DNA from: Mesostigma viride
Taxonomy: Eukaryota > Streptophyta > Mesostigmatophyceae > Mesostigmatales > Mesostigmataceae
NCBI GenBank assembly: GCA_009746045.1
Contig: RPFO01000448.1
Location: forward strand, 3,429,049-3,493,048
DNA: 64,000 bases
Direction of reading: 5' to 3'
The notes below the pieces were generated by a model, which searched no databases, was not told the DNA's origin, and saw nothing but the letters and a program-made list of their open reading frames with translations. Positions 42,991 through 54,340 of this stretch are shown piece after piece. The first letter of the stretch is position 1; the number at the start of each line of letters is the position of its first letter. Made by a program: the position numbers and the translations under genes.

Positions 42991-44145
42991 CTTTTGCGTC
43001 CGCATGTCCTTCATGGGCGGGATCAGTGCTTCCCCCTCCACCTCCCAGCCCTTGAGCACGTCCAGATTGGTGTACTTGAACTTCTCCGCGTCCCTCACCA
43101 ACCCCCTCCACAAATCAAACGCCTCGTCGGTTGTCTCCACGAACTTGCCCTTTTGTTTACCCGCAATCTCGCCAGCTATCGCAGTACTCACTTGCTCGTC
43201 AGAGCCCTCGAAAATCACGGACTTCAACATCTGTGTGTAGTGGTTGCCGTCCAGCACGGCAAACTGCACAAACACGCAAGGCGTCTGGTCTCGAAATTTA
43301 CCCTTAAGGCCGGCATGGTCCGAGATGTTCAAGCTCCCCAGCGCGGATTTCGTCAGGTCAACTACTGCCTCACGCTCAGATTCATTTGACCACTCGGACG
43401 GATCCAACTCCATGGTGATCAACTCGTCTGAGCAAGCGGCCGCCATGTCCTTCAGGGAGTCCGTCCGGAGAATGGACATGGCTTCCTCGGCCGTTGGCGA
43501 ACGATAGTATCCGAACCTCTGCACGGCACGGTCACTGTCGTCCCCCGTCAGTATTTTAATGTGGTAAGGAACCTTTTCACTCCTCTGCACCCATAAATTG
43601 TAGAGACCTGGATCACGGTCTGCCAGCACCTGCCACGCAAACCGGAAGATCGGCACGGCACATTTTGCTTTTGTCAGACTTGTGCCGGCCCCCACGAACC
43701 ACGGCGCGAGCCCCCTACAATTCCGCACCGTCACCGTCCGATGCCTCATTAGTTCCGGGAGTTGGCACAAGTTCTCCGTGGGGGCCCGTACTTGAGTCGC
43801 AATCGCGGACCCCCCCACAATGTCGACATCGTCTGGAACTAGGCGTATCTTCTGCCGCAGATGAAACGCCGCCTGTATGGTGTCAGTTAGATTCTTGTCG
43901 TGCACTTGAGAGGACGGCGCTGGCTCCCAGGAGTCCAAAATGCTGGGCTTCGCATTTCCAGCCCGTGTCGTCAGCAGCCCCTTCCTCTCAAAGGTCTTCA
44001 CAATCACCGACCATAAGTCGGTGCCCGGTGCTCGTTGGCGCCATTCCTCAAAAAATGTTGTGACCTCCCTTTCCGCCACCCCATGTTCAATCTTGTAAAC
44101 CAACCTCCTCCGCTCTTCGTCCGTTCTCGGCCTGGACGGACGCCC
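42991..44145 (-). CDS. Gene X exon B (385 codons, intact)
   Basis: Acceptor GCATGTGATCAG, phase 0 at both ends, donor AAG/GTAAAT. The exon starts GRPSRPRTDEERRRLVYKIE and includes LADRDPGLYNLWVQRSEKVP and VPYHIKILTGDDSDRAVQRF. Later, FVQFAVLDGNHYTQMLK contains a DGNH that recalls ParB-like nuclease domains, but the other motifs of that fold are not visible, so I do not assign it. The long uninterrupted frame and normal amino acid composition make this exon convincingly coding. Confidence 0.7.
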
Positions 44146-44199
44146 CTGATCACATGCAAAAAACATACAGATAGCCGGAAGGTCAGTACTATGTTCCAA

Positions 44200-45365
44200 C
44201 GGCCATCGCCGGAAAAATAACACCCTAATTTTCAGGTTCCAACGGCCGTTGGCGCATGAAAATCACACCCTAATTTACAGGTTCCAACGGCCGTTGGCGC
44301 ATGAAAATCACACCCTAATTTCCAGGTTCCAACGGCCGTTGGCGACAGAAAAATAACACCCTAATTTCCAGGTTCCAACGGCCGTTGGCGCGAGAAAAAT
44401 GACACCCTAATTTCCAGGTTCCAACGGCCGTTGGCGCAAGAAAAATCACATCCTATTTTCCAGGTTCCAACGGCCGTTGGCGCAAGAAAAATCACACCCT
44501 AATTTCCATGCAGGTTCCAACGGCCGTTGGCGCGAGAAAAATGACACCTTCATTTCCATGTTCCAACGGCCGTTGGCGACAGAAAAATAACACCCTAATT
44601 TCCAGGTTCCAACGGCCGTTGGCGCATGAAAATCACACCCTAATTTACAGGTTCCAACGGCCGTTGGCGCATGAAAATCACACCCTAATTTACAGGTTCC
44701 AACGGCCGTTGGCGCAAGAAAAATGACACCCTACATAATTTCCAGTTTCCAACGGCCGTTGGCGACAGAAAAATAACACCCTAATTTCCAGGTTCCAACG
44801 GCCGTTGGCGCATGAAAATCACACCCTAATTTACAGGTTCCAACGGCCGTTGGCGCATGAAAATCACACCCTAATTTCCAGGTTCCAACGGCCGTTGGCG
44901 CCAGAAAAATCACACCCTAATTTCCAGGTTCCAACGGCCGTTGGCGCGAGAAAAATGACACCCTAATTTCCAGGTTCCAACGGCCGTTGGCGCGAGAAAA
45001 ATCACACCCTATTTTCCAGGTTCCAACGGCCGTTGGCGCATGAAAATCACACCCTAATTTCCAGTTTCCAACGGCCGTTGGCGCGAGAAAAATGACACCT
45101 TCATTTCCAGGTTCCAACGGCCGTTGGCGACAGAAAAATAACACCCTAATTTCCAGGTTCCAACGGCCGTTGGCGCATGAAAATCACACCCTAATTTTAA
45201 GGTTCCGACGGCCGTTGGCGCATGAAAATCACACCCTAATTTACGGGTTCCAACGGCCGTTGGCGCATGAAAATCACACCCTAATTTCAAGGTTCCGACG
45301 GCCGTTGGGCAAAAAAAAAATAACACCCTAGTTTCCAAATTGCAACGGCCGTTGGCGCAAGAAAA
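44200..45365. repeat. 46 bp intronic satellite, array 2 (~25 units)
   Basis: Same unit as array 1, from about 44241 to 45344, somewhat more diverged (GCATGAAAATC and GACAGAAAAAT variants, plus a few small insertions). It lies between exons A and B of Gene X, next to the hexanucleotide array. Confidence 0.95.
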
Positions 45366-46687
45366 TCAAGCAAGAAAAGGACAAGGACAAGGACAAGGAC
45401 AAGGACAAGGACAAGGACAAGGACAAGGACAAGGACAAGGACAAGGACGAGGACAAGGACAAGGACAAGGACAAGGACGAGGACAAGGACAAGGACAAGG
45501 GCAAGGACAAGGACAAGGACAAGGACAAGGACAAGGACAAGGACAAGGACAAGGACAAGGACAAGGACAAGGACAAGGACAAGGACAAGGACAAGGACAA
45601 GGACAAGGACAAGGACAAGGACAAGGACAAGGACAAGGACGAGGACAAGGACAAGGACAAGGACAAGGACAAGGACAAGGACAAGGACAAGGACAAGGAC
45701 AAGGACAAGGACAAGGACAAGGACAAGGACAAGGACAAGGACGAGGACGAGGACAAGGACAAGGACAAGGACAAGGACAAGGACGAGGACGAGGACGAGG
45801 ACAAGCACAAGGACAAGGACAAGGACAAGGACGAGGACAAGGACGAGGATAAGGACAAGGACAAGGACAAGGACAAGGACAAGGACAAGGACAAGGACAA
45901 GGACAAGGACAAGGACAAGGACAAGGACAAGGACAAGGACAAGGACAAGGACAAGGACAAGGACAAGGACAAGGACAAGGACAAGGACGAGGACAAGGAC
46001 GAGGACAAGACAAGGACAAGGACAAGGACAAGGACAAGGACAAGGACAACGTGCTGGCACAAGGACAAGGACAAGGACAAGGACAAGGACAAGGACAAGG
46101 ACAAGGACAAGGACAAGGACAAGGACAAGGACAAGGACAAGGACAAGGACAAGGACGAGGACAGGACAAGGACAAGGACAAGGACAAGGACAAGGACAAG
46201 GACAGGACGAGGACAAGCACAAGGACAAGGACAAGGACAAGGACAAGGACAAGGACGAGGACAAGGACAAGGACAAGGACAAGGACAAGGACAAGGACAA
46301 GGACAAGGACAAGGACAAGGACAAGGACAAGGACAAGGACAAGGACAAGGACAAGGACAAGGACAAGGAAAGGACAAGGACAAGGACAAGGACAAGGACA
46401 AGGACGAGGACAAGGACGAGGACAAGCACAAGGACAAGGACAAGGACAAGGACAAGGACAAGGACAAGGCTGGACAAGGACAAGGACAAGGACAAGGACA
46501 AGGACAAGGACAAGGACAAGGACAAGGACAAGGACAAGGACAAGGACAAGGACAAGGACGAGGACAAGGACGAGGACAAGGACAAGGACAAGGACAAGGA
46601 CAAGGACAAGGACAAGGACAAGGACAAGGACAAGGACAAGGACAAGGACAAGGACAAGGACAAGGACAAGGACAAGGCAACGACAAG

Positions 46688-46719
<32 letters not shown>

Positions 46720-49700
46720 AAGGACAAGGACAAGGACAAGGACGAGGACGAGGACGAGGACAAGGACAAGGACAAGGACAAGGACAAGGACAAGGGCAAG
46801 GACAAGGACAAGGACAAGGACAAGGACAAGGACAAGGACGAGGACGAGGACGAGGACAAGGACAAGGACAAGGACAAGGACAAGGACAAGGACAAGGACA
46901 AGGACAAGGACAAGGACAAGGACAAGGACAAGGACAAGGACAAGGACAAGGACAAGGACAAGGACAAGGACAAGGACGAGGACGAGGACGAGGACAAGGA
47001 CAAGGACAAGGACAAGGACAAGGACAAGGACAACGTGCTGGCACAAGGACAAGGACAAGGACAAGGACAAGGACAAGGACAAGGACAAGGACAAGGACAA
47101 GGACAAGGACAAGGACAAGGACAAGGACAAGGACAAGGACAAGGACGAGGACAAGGACGAGGACAAGGACAAGGACAAGGACAAGGACAAGGACAAGGAC
47201 AAGGACAAGGACAAGGACAAGGACAAGGACAAGGACAAGGACAAGGACAAGGACAAGGACAAGGACAAGGACAAGGACAAGGACAAGGACAAGGACAAGG
47301 ACAAGGACAAGGACAAGGACAAGGACAACGTGCTGGCACAAGGACAAGGACAAGGACAAGGACAAGGACAAGGACAAGGACAAGGACAAGGACAAGGACA
47401 AGGACAAGGACAAGGACAAGGACAAGGACAAGGACAAGGACAAGGACAAGGACAAGGACAAGGACAAGGACAAGGACAAGGACAAGGACAAGGACAAGGA
47501 CAAGGACAAGGACAAGGACAAGGACAAGGACAAGGACAAGGACAAGGACAAGGACAAGGACAAGGCTGGACAAGGACAAGGACAAGGACAAGGACAAGGA
47601 CAAGGACAAGGACAAGGACAAGGACAAGGACAAGGACAAGGACAAGGACAAGGACAAGGACAAGGACAAGGACAAGGACAAGGACAAGGACAAGGACAAG
47701 GACAAGGACAAGGACAAGGACAAGGACAAGGACAAGGACAAGGACAAGGACAAGGACAAGGACAAGGACAAGGACAAGGACGAGGACAAGGACAAGGACA
47801 AGGACAAGGACAAGGACAAGGACAAGGACAAGGACAAGGACAAGGACAAGGACAAGGACAAGGACAAGGACAAGGACAAGGACAAGGACAAGGACAAGGA
47901 CAAGGACAAGGACAAGGACAAGGACAAGGACAAGGACAAGGACAAGGACAAGGACAAGGACAAGGACAAGGACAAGGACAAGGACAAGGACAAGGACAAG
48001 GCTGGACAAGGACAAGGACAAGGACAAGGACAAGGACAAGGACAAGGACAAGGACAAGGACAAGGACAAGGACAAGGACAAGGACAAGGACAAGGACAAG
48101 GACAAGGACAAGGACAAGGACAAGGACAAGGACAGGACGAGGACGAGGACAAGGACAAGGACAAGGACAAGGACAAGGACAAGGACGAGGACGAGGACAA
48201 GGACAAGGACAAGGACAAGGACAAGGACAAGGACAAGGACAAGGACAAGGACAAGGACAAGGACAAGGACAAGGACAAGGACAAGGACAAGGACGAGGAC
48301 GAGGACAAGGACAAGGACAAGGACAAGGACAAGGACAAGGACAAGGACAAGGACAAGGACAAGGACAAGGACAAGGACAAGGACAAGGACAAGGACAAGG
48401 ACAAGGACAAGGACAAGGACAAGGACAAGGACAAGGACAAGGACAAGGACAAGGACAAGGACAAGGACAAGGACAAGGACAAGGACAAGGACAAGGACAA
48501 GGACAAGGACAAGGACAAGGACAAGGACAAGGACAAGGACAAGGACAAGGACAAGGACAAGGACAAGGACAAGGACAAGGACAAGGACAAGGACAAGGAC
48601 AAGGACAAGGACAAGGACAAGGACAAGGACAAGGACAAGGACAAGGACAAGGACAAGGACAAGGACAAGGACAAGGACAAGGACAAGGACAAGGACAAGG
48701 ACAAGGACAAGGACAAGGACAAGGACAAGGACAAGGACAAGGACAAGGACAAGGACAAGGACAAGGACAAGGACAAGGACAAGGACAAGGACAAGGACAA
48801 GGACAAGGACAAGGACAAGGACAAGGACAAGGACAAGGACAAGGACAAGGACAAGGACAAGGACAAGGACAAGGACAAGGACAAGGACAAGGACAAGGAC
48901 AAGGACAAGGACAAGGACAAGGACAAGGACAAGGACAAGGACAAGGACAAGGACAAGGACAAGGACAAGGACAAGGACAAGGACAAGGACAAGGACAAGG
49001 ACAAGGACAAGGACAAGGACAAGGACAAGGACAAGGACAAGGACAAGGACAAGGACAAGGACAAGGACAAGGACAAGGACAAGGACAAGGACAAGGACAA
49101 GGACAAGGACAAGGACAAGGACAAGGACAAGGACAAGGACAAGGACAAGGACAAGGACAAGGACAAGGACAAGGACAAGGACAAGGACAAGGACAAGGAC
49201 AAGGACAAGGACAAGGACAAGGACAAGGACAAGGACAAGGACAAGGACAAGGACAAGGACAAGGACAAGGACAAGGACAAGGACAAGGACAAGGACAAGG
49301 ACAAGGACAAGGACAAGGACAAGGACAAGGACAAGGACAAGGACAAGGACAAGGACAAGGACAAGGACAAGGACAAGGACAAGGACAAGGACAAGGACAA
49401 GGACAAGGACAAGGACAAGGACAAGGACAAGGACAAGGACAAGGACAAGGACAAGGACAAGGACAAGGACAAGGACAAGGACAAGGACAAGGACAAGGAC
49501 AAGGACAAGGACAAGGACAAGGACAAGGACAAGGACAAGGACAAGGACAAGGACAAGGACAAGGACAAGGACAAGGACAAGGACAAGGACAAGGACAAGG
49601 ACAAGGACAAGGACAAGGACAAGGACAAGGACAAGGACAAGGACAAGGACAAGGACAAGGACAAGGACAAGGACAAGGACAAGGACAAGGACAAGGACAA

Positions 49701-49919
49701 GGACAAGGACAAGGACAAGGACAAGGACAAGGACAAGGACAAGGACAAGGACAAGGACAAGGACAAGGACAAGGACAAGGACAAGGACAAGGACAAGGAC
49801 AAGGACAAGGACAAGGACAAGGACAAGGACAAGGACAAGGACAAGGACAAGGACAAGGACAAGGACAAGGACAAGGACAAGGACAAGGACAAGGACAAGG
49901 ACAAGGACAAGGACAAGGA
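45366..49919. repeat. (GGACAA)n hexanucleotide array, 4.5 kb
   Basis: About 750 copies of a 6 bp unit with GGACGA variants in the left part. Marker interruptions ACGTGCTGGCAC (near 46050, 47035 and 47329) and GGCTGGAC (46470, 47563 and 48001) show higher-order duplication. From about 48310 to 49918 it is perfectly uniform. Frames read Asp-Lys, Gly-Gln and Thr-Arg on plus, and Cys-Pro, Ser-Leu and Leu-Val on minus. The array sits in the Gene X intron between exons A and B. Confidence 0.97.
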
Positions 49920-49957
49920 TGGCGCAAGAAAATCACATCCTTGTGCGTAACACCTAC

Positions 49958-50257
49958 CCGGACAGCTGGCAGTGTGTGGTGGGTTGCTTTTCCAGTTGCT
50001 GCCGTCGCGGCATCGGAACCCGATGACCCAGAAGCCGCCGATTTCCTCCGCTCCTTCGCCGCCTTTGCTGCATGAGCGCCGCGCGCCTGTTGCCCCGACG
50101 ATGGTGCGGGGGGAGGGGGCATTTGCTGTGCTGCCGCTGCAGCTTCCGACGGCGCGGAAGGGCCGGCGGCGGGAGGGGGCAACACCGGTGGCGGCGGAGA
50201 GCCCGGCGGCGGGGGCGCCGGCGGAGGGGAACGCGGGTGGTTGTGCGTACAAGCACG
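49958..50257 (-). CDS. Gene X exon A (Pro/Ala-rich)
   Basis: Acceptor-like GTGTCACAG at its upstream end, then a Pro-rich segment (PPPAPPPPGSPPPPVLPPP), an Ala/Gln-rich stretch and AAKAAKERRKSAASGSSGSD. The donor is CGG/GTAGGT, phase 0, compatible with exon B. If the splice fails, the frame stays open through the hexanucleotide array into Cys-Pro repeats. Confidence 0.5.
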
Positions 50258-50279
50258 CTGTGACACGCAGACGACAAAG

Positions 50280-50780
50280 AAGAAATCCGCCGAATATGTT
50301 AGCAAGCGGTGCGGTGCAGCACACACACCTGACAAAGCTAATAGGTCAACCCTTAAAACCGTGTCCAACTGCCCGCTATAAAAACCGGGCAATGGTCACT
50401 TTCCATGATAATGTCCACAAACCAACCTAATAGTTAGTTATGGTCCATTATAGGACACAAGCACACACATATATTCACCACCTTGGGGGTCATGTCATTG
50501 GTCATATTGCAATGTCCTATGGGTGCCAAATATAGCACCCCCTGACAGAAAGGAAGCTAGTAAAGGGCTCATGAACACCAAGGTTGCATGTGGAGGAGCA
50601 GGGACCCAGCTGCAAGCTCTAACAATAAATGCCCACTACAAATAGCGGACAGTTTGGTTTGTGACACCTGCTAGCATTACAAAGCTCAATTCTCATCCCG
50701 TAGCAACAAAAATGTAATGTCCGCTGTAAATATCACTCAAAACGGCTAAAGGGTTAAAACGAAGTTGTAGTTGTTTTGCG
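50280..50780. other. No gene recognised
   Basis: Contains GCTATAAAAACCGG near 50377, flanked by the short inverted repeat TGCCCG/CGGGCA. It could be a promoter region for Gene X or unrelated. No coding evidence. Confidence 0.3.
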
Positions 50781-50783
50781 GCA

Positions 50784-50902
50784 TCAAGTTTCAAAGTACG
50801 TACTGGGATACCCTTCGCCAGCCTGCTTGGCATCCAGGATAAGATCTTGGAACCAGTAAGGGGGCTTCGCTTGCTGCGGCAGATGGTGCAATCCATTGTG
50901 AT
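50784..50902 (-). CDS. Candidate last exon of an unidentified gene
   Basis: After acceptor GCGCGCAG the frame reads HNGLHHLPQQAKPPYWFQDL and ends STYFET before a stop. The composition looks coding and the 79 bp satellite would be its upstream intron. No partner exons were found. Confidence 0.3.
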
Positions 50903-51330
50903 CTGCGCGCAAAACATACACAAACAACCAAACCCTCATAGGTTGAGCAATCCACAAAATCATGCCATTACTGTAACAACATGGGCAAAGCATACACAAA
51001 CGAACAACCATCATAGATTGAGCTAACAATCCAGAAAATCATGCCATTACTGTAACAACATGGGCAAAGCATACACAAACGAACAACCATCATAGATTGA
51101 GCTAGCAATCCACAACATTATGCCATTACTGTAACAACATGGGCAAAGCATACACAAACGAACAACCATCATAGATTGAGCTAGCAATCCACAACATCAT
51201 GCCATTACTGTAACAACATGGGCAAAGCATACACAAACGAACAACCATCATAGATAGAGCAATCCACAACATCATGCCATTAATGTAATAACATGGGCAA
51301 AACATACACAAACAAATAGCCATGATAGGG
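50893..51330. repeat. ~79 bp tandem repeat (about 6 units)
   Basis: Units with GCCATTACTGTAACAACATG, GGCAAAGCATACACAAAC and AACCATCATAGATTGAGC occur at a spacing of 74-80 bp. Confidence 0.9.
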
Positions 51331-51397
51331 CATTAAGAGAATAGCCATGATTGGGGCAATAAGAGAATTTTTTTGTTCAATTCAATGATCACAATTT

Positions 51398-51914
51398 ATG
51401 CACACAGTCGATGCATTCATAAATGAGGCAGGTTCTTCCGAAAATTGGCTCCGTCGTAGAGTGTCAACGGCCAACTTGCAAACACGCACGTTACATGATA
51501 TACATCCTAGTCATTATGGTCCTATACAAACGCCAGAAGGGCCGAATACCGGTTTAATTGGATCTTTAGCTACGCATAGTAAAGTAAATGAATATGTTTT
51601 CTTGTCCTTTTTATACATTACAAAAAAATCAAGTAATTAAAAGTGAAATACCTATTTTTATACCTCCACATCAACAAGATCAATTTAAATTCGCCCCAGA
51701 ATATTTATTACTTTCTTGTTACTCTAGTGTTGAAAATAATTATGTTCATGTGCGATATAAACCAGAATTTAGTAGTAAAGCAGAAGAAGTCGATTATTTG
51801 GGGATTTCTCCAACGCAAGCTTCAATAGCTACTTCATTTATTCCCTTGGTGGAACATGATGATGCAATCCGAGCATTAATGGGTTGTAATATGCAAAGAC
51901 AAGCAGTTCCATGA
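51398..51914 (+). pseudogene. rpoB: Nuclear copy of chloroplast rpoB (fragment)
   Basis: RpoB is the beta subunit of plastid RNA polymerase. The first frame has [20 protein letters not shown] and [13 protein letters not shown]. After a frameshift near 51595 the second has [20 protein letters not shown] and [20 protein letters not shown]. The conserved RxC between HYG and PI is missing (9 bases deleted relative to the universal motif). The segment is AT-rich, unlike its flanks, and covers only a small part of rpoB, so it is plastid DNA inserted in the nuclear genome and no longer functional. Confidence 0.85.
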
Positions 51915-52150
51915 CACCAAGGTTGAGACTTACATGCATGGGACAAGAAAAACCTCGTTGCAAGGGTTGAAACAATAACGAAATTGTATGACCACAGACA
52001 CATAAAATGGAAGGCTTGCTCAGTATTATTATTTACCCATCAATCAATTTTAAAGGCAAGGAAATGTTGAAATACGGAAGACCGTCCCAAGTTCGCCAGC
52101 ATTAACAAAAGCATTTCTGTGACAAGAACAGTGGGCGACCATTCCCATTA

Positions 52151-52928
52151 TTATCTTTTCCTCTTTTGTTTCTTCCCCTTCCCGGACTCGCATGCATAAG
52201 CGACGTCCGCCATCCCCAAACGATGCAAAATTTTGTTGGAGCTCTGCATCTTCTCCAACAGTTCTTGATCCGATTCCTCCTTTGCACGACGCGCTTCCTC
52301 TGCCTTCGCCTTTGCGGCCTCCACATCTGCATCTATATCCGCCTTCACCACCATCCTGATCAAACGGTCCCGCTCCTCAGGCCTCTCGGCAGTCCCACCG
52401 GCTCTGCGGCAAGAAGAGCCTCCAAAATATCCTTGTGCAGTCTTTGTGCTTCCACAAATCCTATTCGTCATCAAGGTGTACGCGCATTCACGCGCCACAC
52501 CCTGCAAGGAATCCCCCATGGTAACGTTAAGCCCATGAGCAAACCCGTACGCGCTGTCCCCCTCTGCAAAATCTCGAGTCCCTGCCTGTCGAGGCGCACC
52601 AGCTCAACTTTCCGTTCCCCAGTGTGCGTTGCCGTGAAGTGGAGGACCGAGCGTGTCATTCCGGTCTTCCCCATCAACATCTGCAAACTTGCTACGTATG
52701 CGATCCCACGAGCGCACACGTCCTCCAACTTCTCGGCAAAAGGTAGATGTGTCTTGCAATACACATCCAATCCCTCCAGTGGTCTATCACATCTAAGAAA
52801 TCCACACCCCCCGTATGGATCCTTGGCATTTGGTACTCGAGGTCGTGCGCTTGTAGGAACTTGTAATGTTCCGCGCACAGTCCCTCGACCCTTACGGGCT
52901 CCGTACAGATTTTGCATTTCGTTGCCAT
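52151..52928 (-). CDS. Cys/His cluster protein of the lineage-specific cluster (two frame breaks)
   Basis: The start MATKCKICTEPVRVEGLCAE gives a CxxC...CxxH-type zinc-binding unit. A six-C run (52807-52812) shifts the frame into CGFLRCDRPLEGLDVYCKTH, a second such unit. A five-C run (52558-52562) shifts again into YGFAHGLNVTMGDSLQGVAR. A coiled Ala/Glu/Lys segment and a KKQKRKR tail follow. In the cluster, the segment ARECAYTL corresponds to YECARLVTAL of the next gene. No AACGGCCGTT box precedes this gene. It could be a pseudogene or carry assembly errors. Confidence 0.55.
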
Positions 52929-53158
52929 CTGCGCAATTGCCATGAGTCCCATACAGCAGCCATTGTATAACAGGGGCAATGAGGACCGTCAGAACCCCCT
53001 CTGGCGTCTTTCTCACACAATTCTCAATCTAGTCTTGTTGTACGTGCAATAATTGTTGGTTCAAAGAAGGTCCGTTCAAAGAAGTTTTATGAGACAAAAT
53101 AAATTAGTTTCAATTACACGCATCAGATTAATCAAATCATATTTTCTCCCTCTCTTTC

Positions 53159-53740
53159 TTACTGAGCAATTCTGTCCATCCTGCCCCTCTTTGCCGGCTT
53201 CTCATCAATCTCCTCATCAAAATCACACACACGTCTAATCTGCTGTCTAATCTGCTCTACCAACCCCCCCTTGCGCATCAGGTCTTTCACCTCCCCCTTC
53301 AAGAGCGCTGTCACGAGTCGCGCGCACTCATACGCGGACTCCGTGGCCATGTCCCTTCCCATATCATGCCACACTTTGGCCGTTGGACAGTCGGGATGGT
53401 CTCCCATGTAAGCCCACACATGCCTTGGCGGCTTGTCCTCTCCGCCTATCCCCTCTCCAGGTCGCATCTGTCCCACCTCCTCTATCACCCACTCTGCATC
53501 ACGCAGCATGAATCGAGGCTTCTTGTCAACATAGTACAAGACCAAAACCATGTTGTTGGGCCAAGGCTTCCACTTTTTCGTCACGATGTGACGGTCAATC
53601 GTCATCAGCCCGCTCTCGATTTCGGCAAACAACGCCCCCCATACGTCAGAATGCTTGGGACAGAACCACTCGCTGTCCGTCGGCATTCCTTCCCATTGAC
53701 AATCCGGATGTTCGCATCGAATGGGTCCATCTGTGCACAT
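53159..53740 (-). CDS. Cys/His cluster protein, lineage-specific family
   Basis: The 193-residue intact frame starts MCTDGPIRCEHPDCQWEG, then WFCPKH, a compact C-x4-C...C-x2-H unit that may bind zinc. It continues with MVLVLYYVDKKPRFMLRDAE, MRPGEGIGGEDKPPRHVWAY and SAYECARLVTALLKGEV, and ends in a basic tail. I recognise no named domain. The AACGGCCGTT box lies 45 bp upstream of the ATG, with a second box at 53821. Confidence 0.7.
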   Translation of the reverse strand: MCTDGPIRCEHPDCQWEGMPTDSEWFCPKHSDVWGALFAEIESGLMTIDRHIVTKKWKPWPNNMVLVLYYVDKKPRFMLRDAEWVIEEVGQMRPGEGIGGEDKPPRHVWAYMGDHPDCPTAKVWHDMGRDMATESAYECARLVTALLKGEVKDLMRKGGLVEQIRQQIRRVCDFDEEIDEKPAKRGRMDRIAQ

Positions 53741-53785
53741 CGATATTTTTTACACCACCCGCAAACGCACGCATTCAGCAGGGTC

Positions 53786-53795
53786 AACGGCCGTT
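53786..53795 (-). promoter_or_regulatory. AACGGCCGTT box, 45 bp upstream of the ATG at 53740
   Basis: Perfect 10 bp palindrome in GTCAACGGCCGTTGGC; a second perfect copy is at 53821-53830. Confidence 0.6.
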
Positions 53796-53924
53796 GGCCC
53801 TGTTAAATTCCACACATCCCAACGGCCGTTGGCCTTAGACGCACAAAACTTGACACCATCAGGCGATTTTTTCCAAATGATTCTTCTTTATTAAATAAAT
53901 TTACATTCATCCTAAAATCACATT

Positions 53925-54269
53925 CTAGTCAACATCCTCCCCATCTTTAGTGGGTTGCATTCGACCCCAATTGTCGTTCATAAAACTGACCAAAACATGA
54001 GCCGGAGTCCCCACATCCTCCTCACGCCTCAATTTACGCAATACACCTTTAGCAATTCCACCATACCCATCAACCTCCGACATCATCATGCCCACGCCAT
54101 CAAGACGTTCAGCGTGCAATTGCCCGTCCTCTTCGAGAACCAGATCGGGCAGGTCTTCCAGTTCGGCCTCCACAATCTCTATCAGGTTTTCCTTTGTAGT
54201 CTCCCCCCCTTCCTTTCCTTCTTTTCCGCACTCCATCCTACACCCTGCCCCTGCACAACCGACGTCCAT
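53925..54269 (-). CDS. Small acidic protein of the cluster, unrecognised
   Basis: The 114-residue frame begins MDVGCAGAGCRMECGKEGKE. It is rich in Glu/Asp (ENLIEIVEAELEDLPDLVLE), and ends HVLVSFMNDNWGRMQPTKDG. No intron or frameshift is seen. The upstream palindrome box lies 47 bp before the ATG. Function unknown. Confidence 0.55.
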   Translation of the reverse strand: MDVGCAGAGCRMECGKEGKEGGETTKENLIEIVEAELEDLPDLVLEEDGQLHAERLDGVGMMMSEVDGYGGIAKGVLRKLRREEDVGTPAHVLVSFMNDNWGRMQPTKDGEDVD

Positions 54270-54315
54270 GGCAAGTTAAGAAACGGACTCAGCTCACAGG
54301 ACATTTTGCAAGTCC

Positions 54316-54325
54316 AACGGCCGTT
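54316..54325 (-). promoter_or_regulatory. AACGGCCGTT box, 47 bp upstream of the ATG at 54269
   Basis: Perfect palindrome in TCCAACGGCCGTTGGC. Confidence 0.6.
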
Positions 54326-54340
54326 GGCGACCAAAAACAC

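Larger units (their letters stand above)
39024..50257 (-). other. Gene X: very large multi-exon gene of unknown function
   Basis: Four coding blocks with compatible intron phases form one minus-strand gene: exon A 50257-49958, exon B 44145-42991, exon C/D 42373-39963 and exon E 39843-39024. The product would be about 1,500 residues or more. The introns contain the 4.5 kb hexanucleotide array and two 46 bp satellite arrays. I recognise no domain with confidence. The 5' end (a start codon upstream of exon A) is not fixed; a frame is open up to 50392. Two or three frameshifts, two of them at G/C homopolymers, break the reading frame. Confidence 0.6.

Noticed and set aside
42991-44145. ParB-like nuclease assignment for exon B
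   Set aside because: Only a DGNH tetrapeptide supports it; the other ParB motifs and their spacing are not visible.
42475-45365. CRISPR-like array
   Set aside because: Units repeat in full with no variable spacers, in eukaryotic introns, and no cas genes are present.
45287-50392. 1701-residue Cys-Pro/Leu-Val/Ser-Leu open frame (and the opposite-strand Asp-Lys/Thr-Arg frames)
   Set aside because: A 6 bp repeat keeps any frame open; only the exon A part has coding character, and a GTAGGT donor precedes the array.
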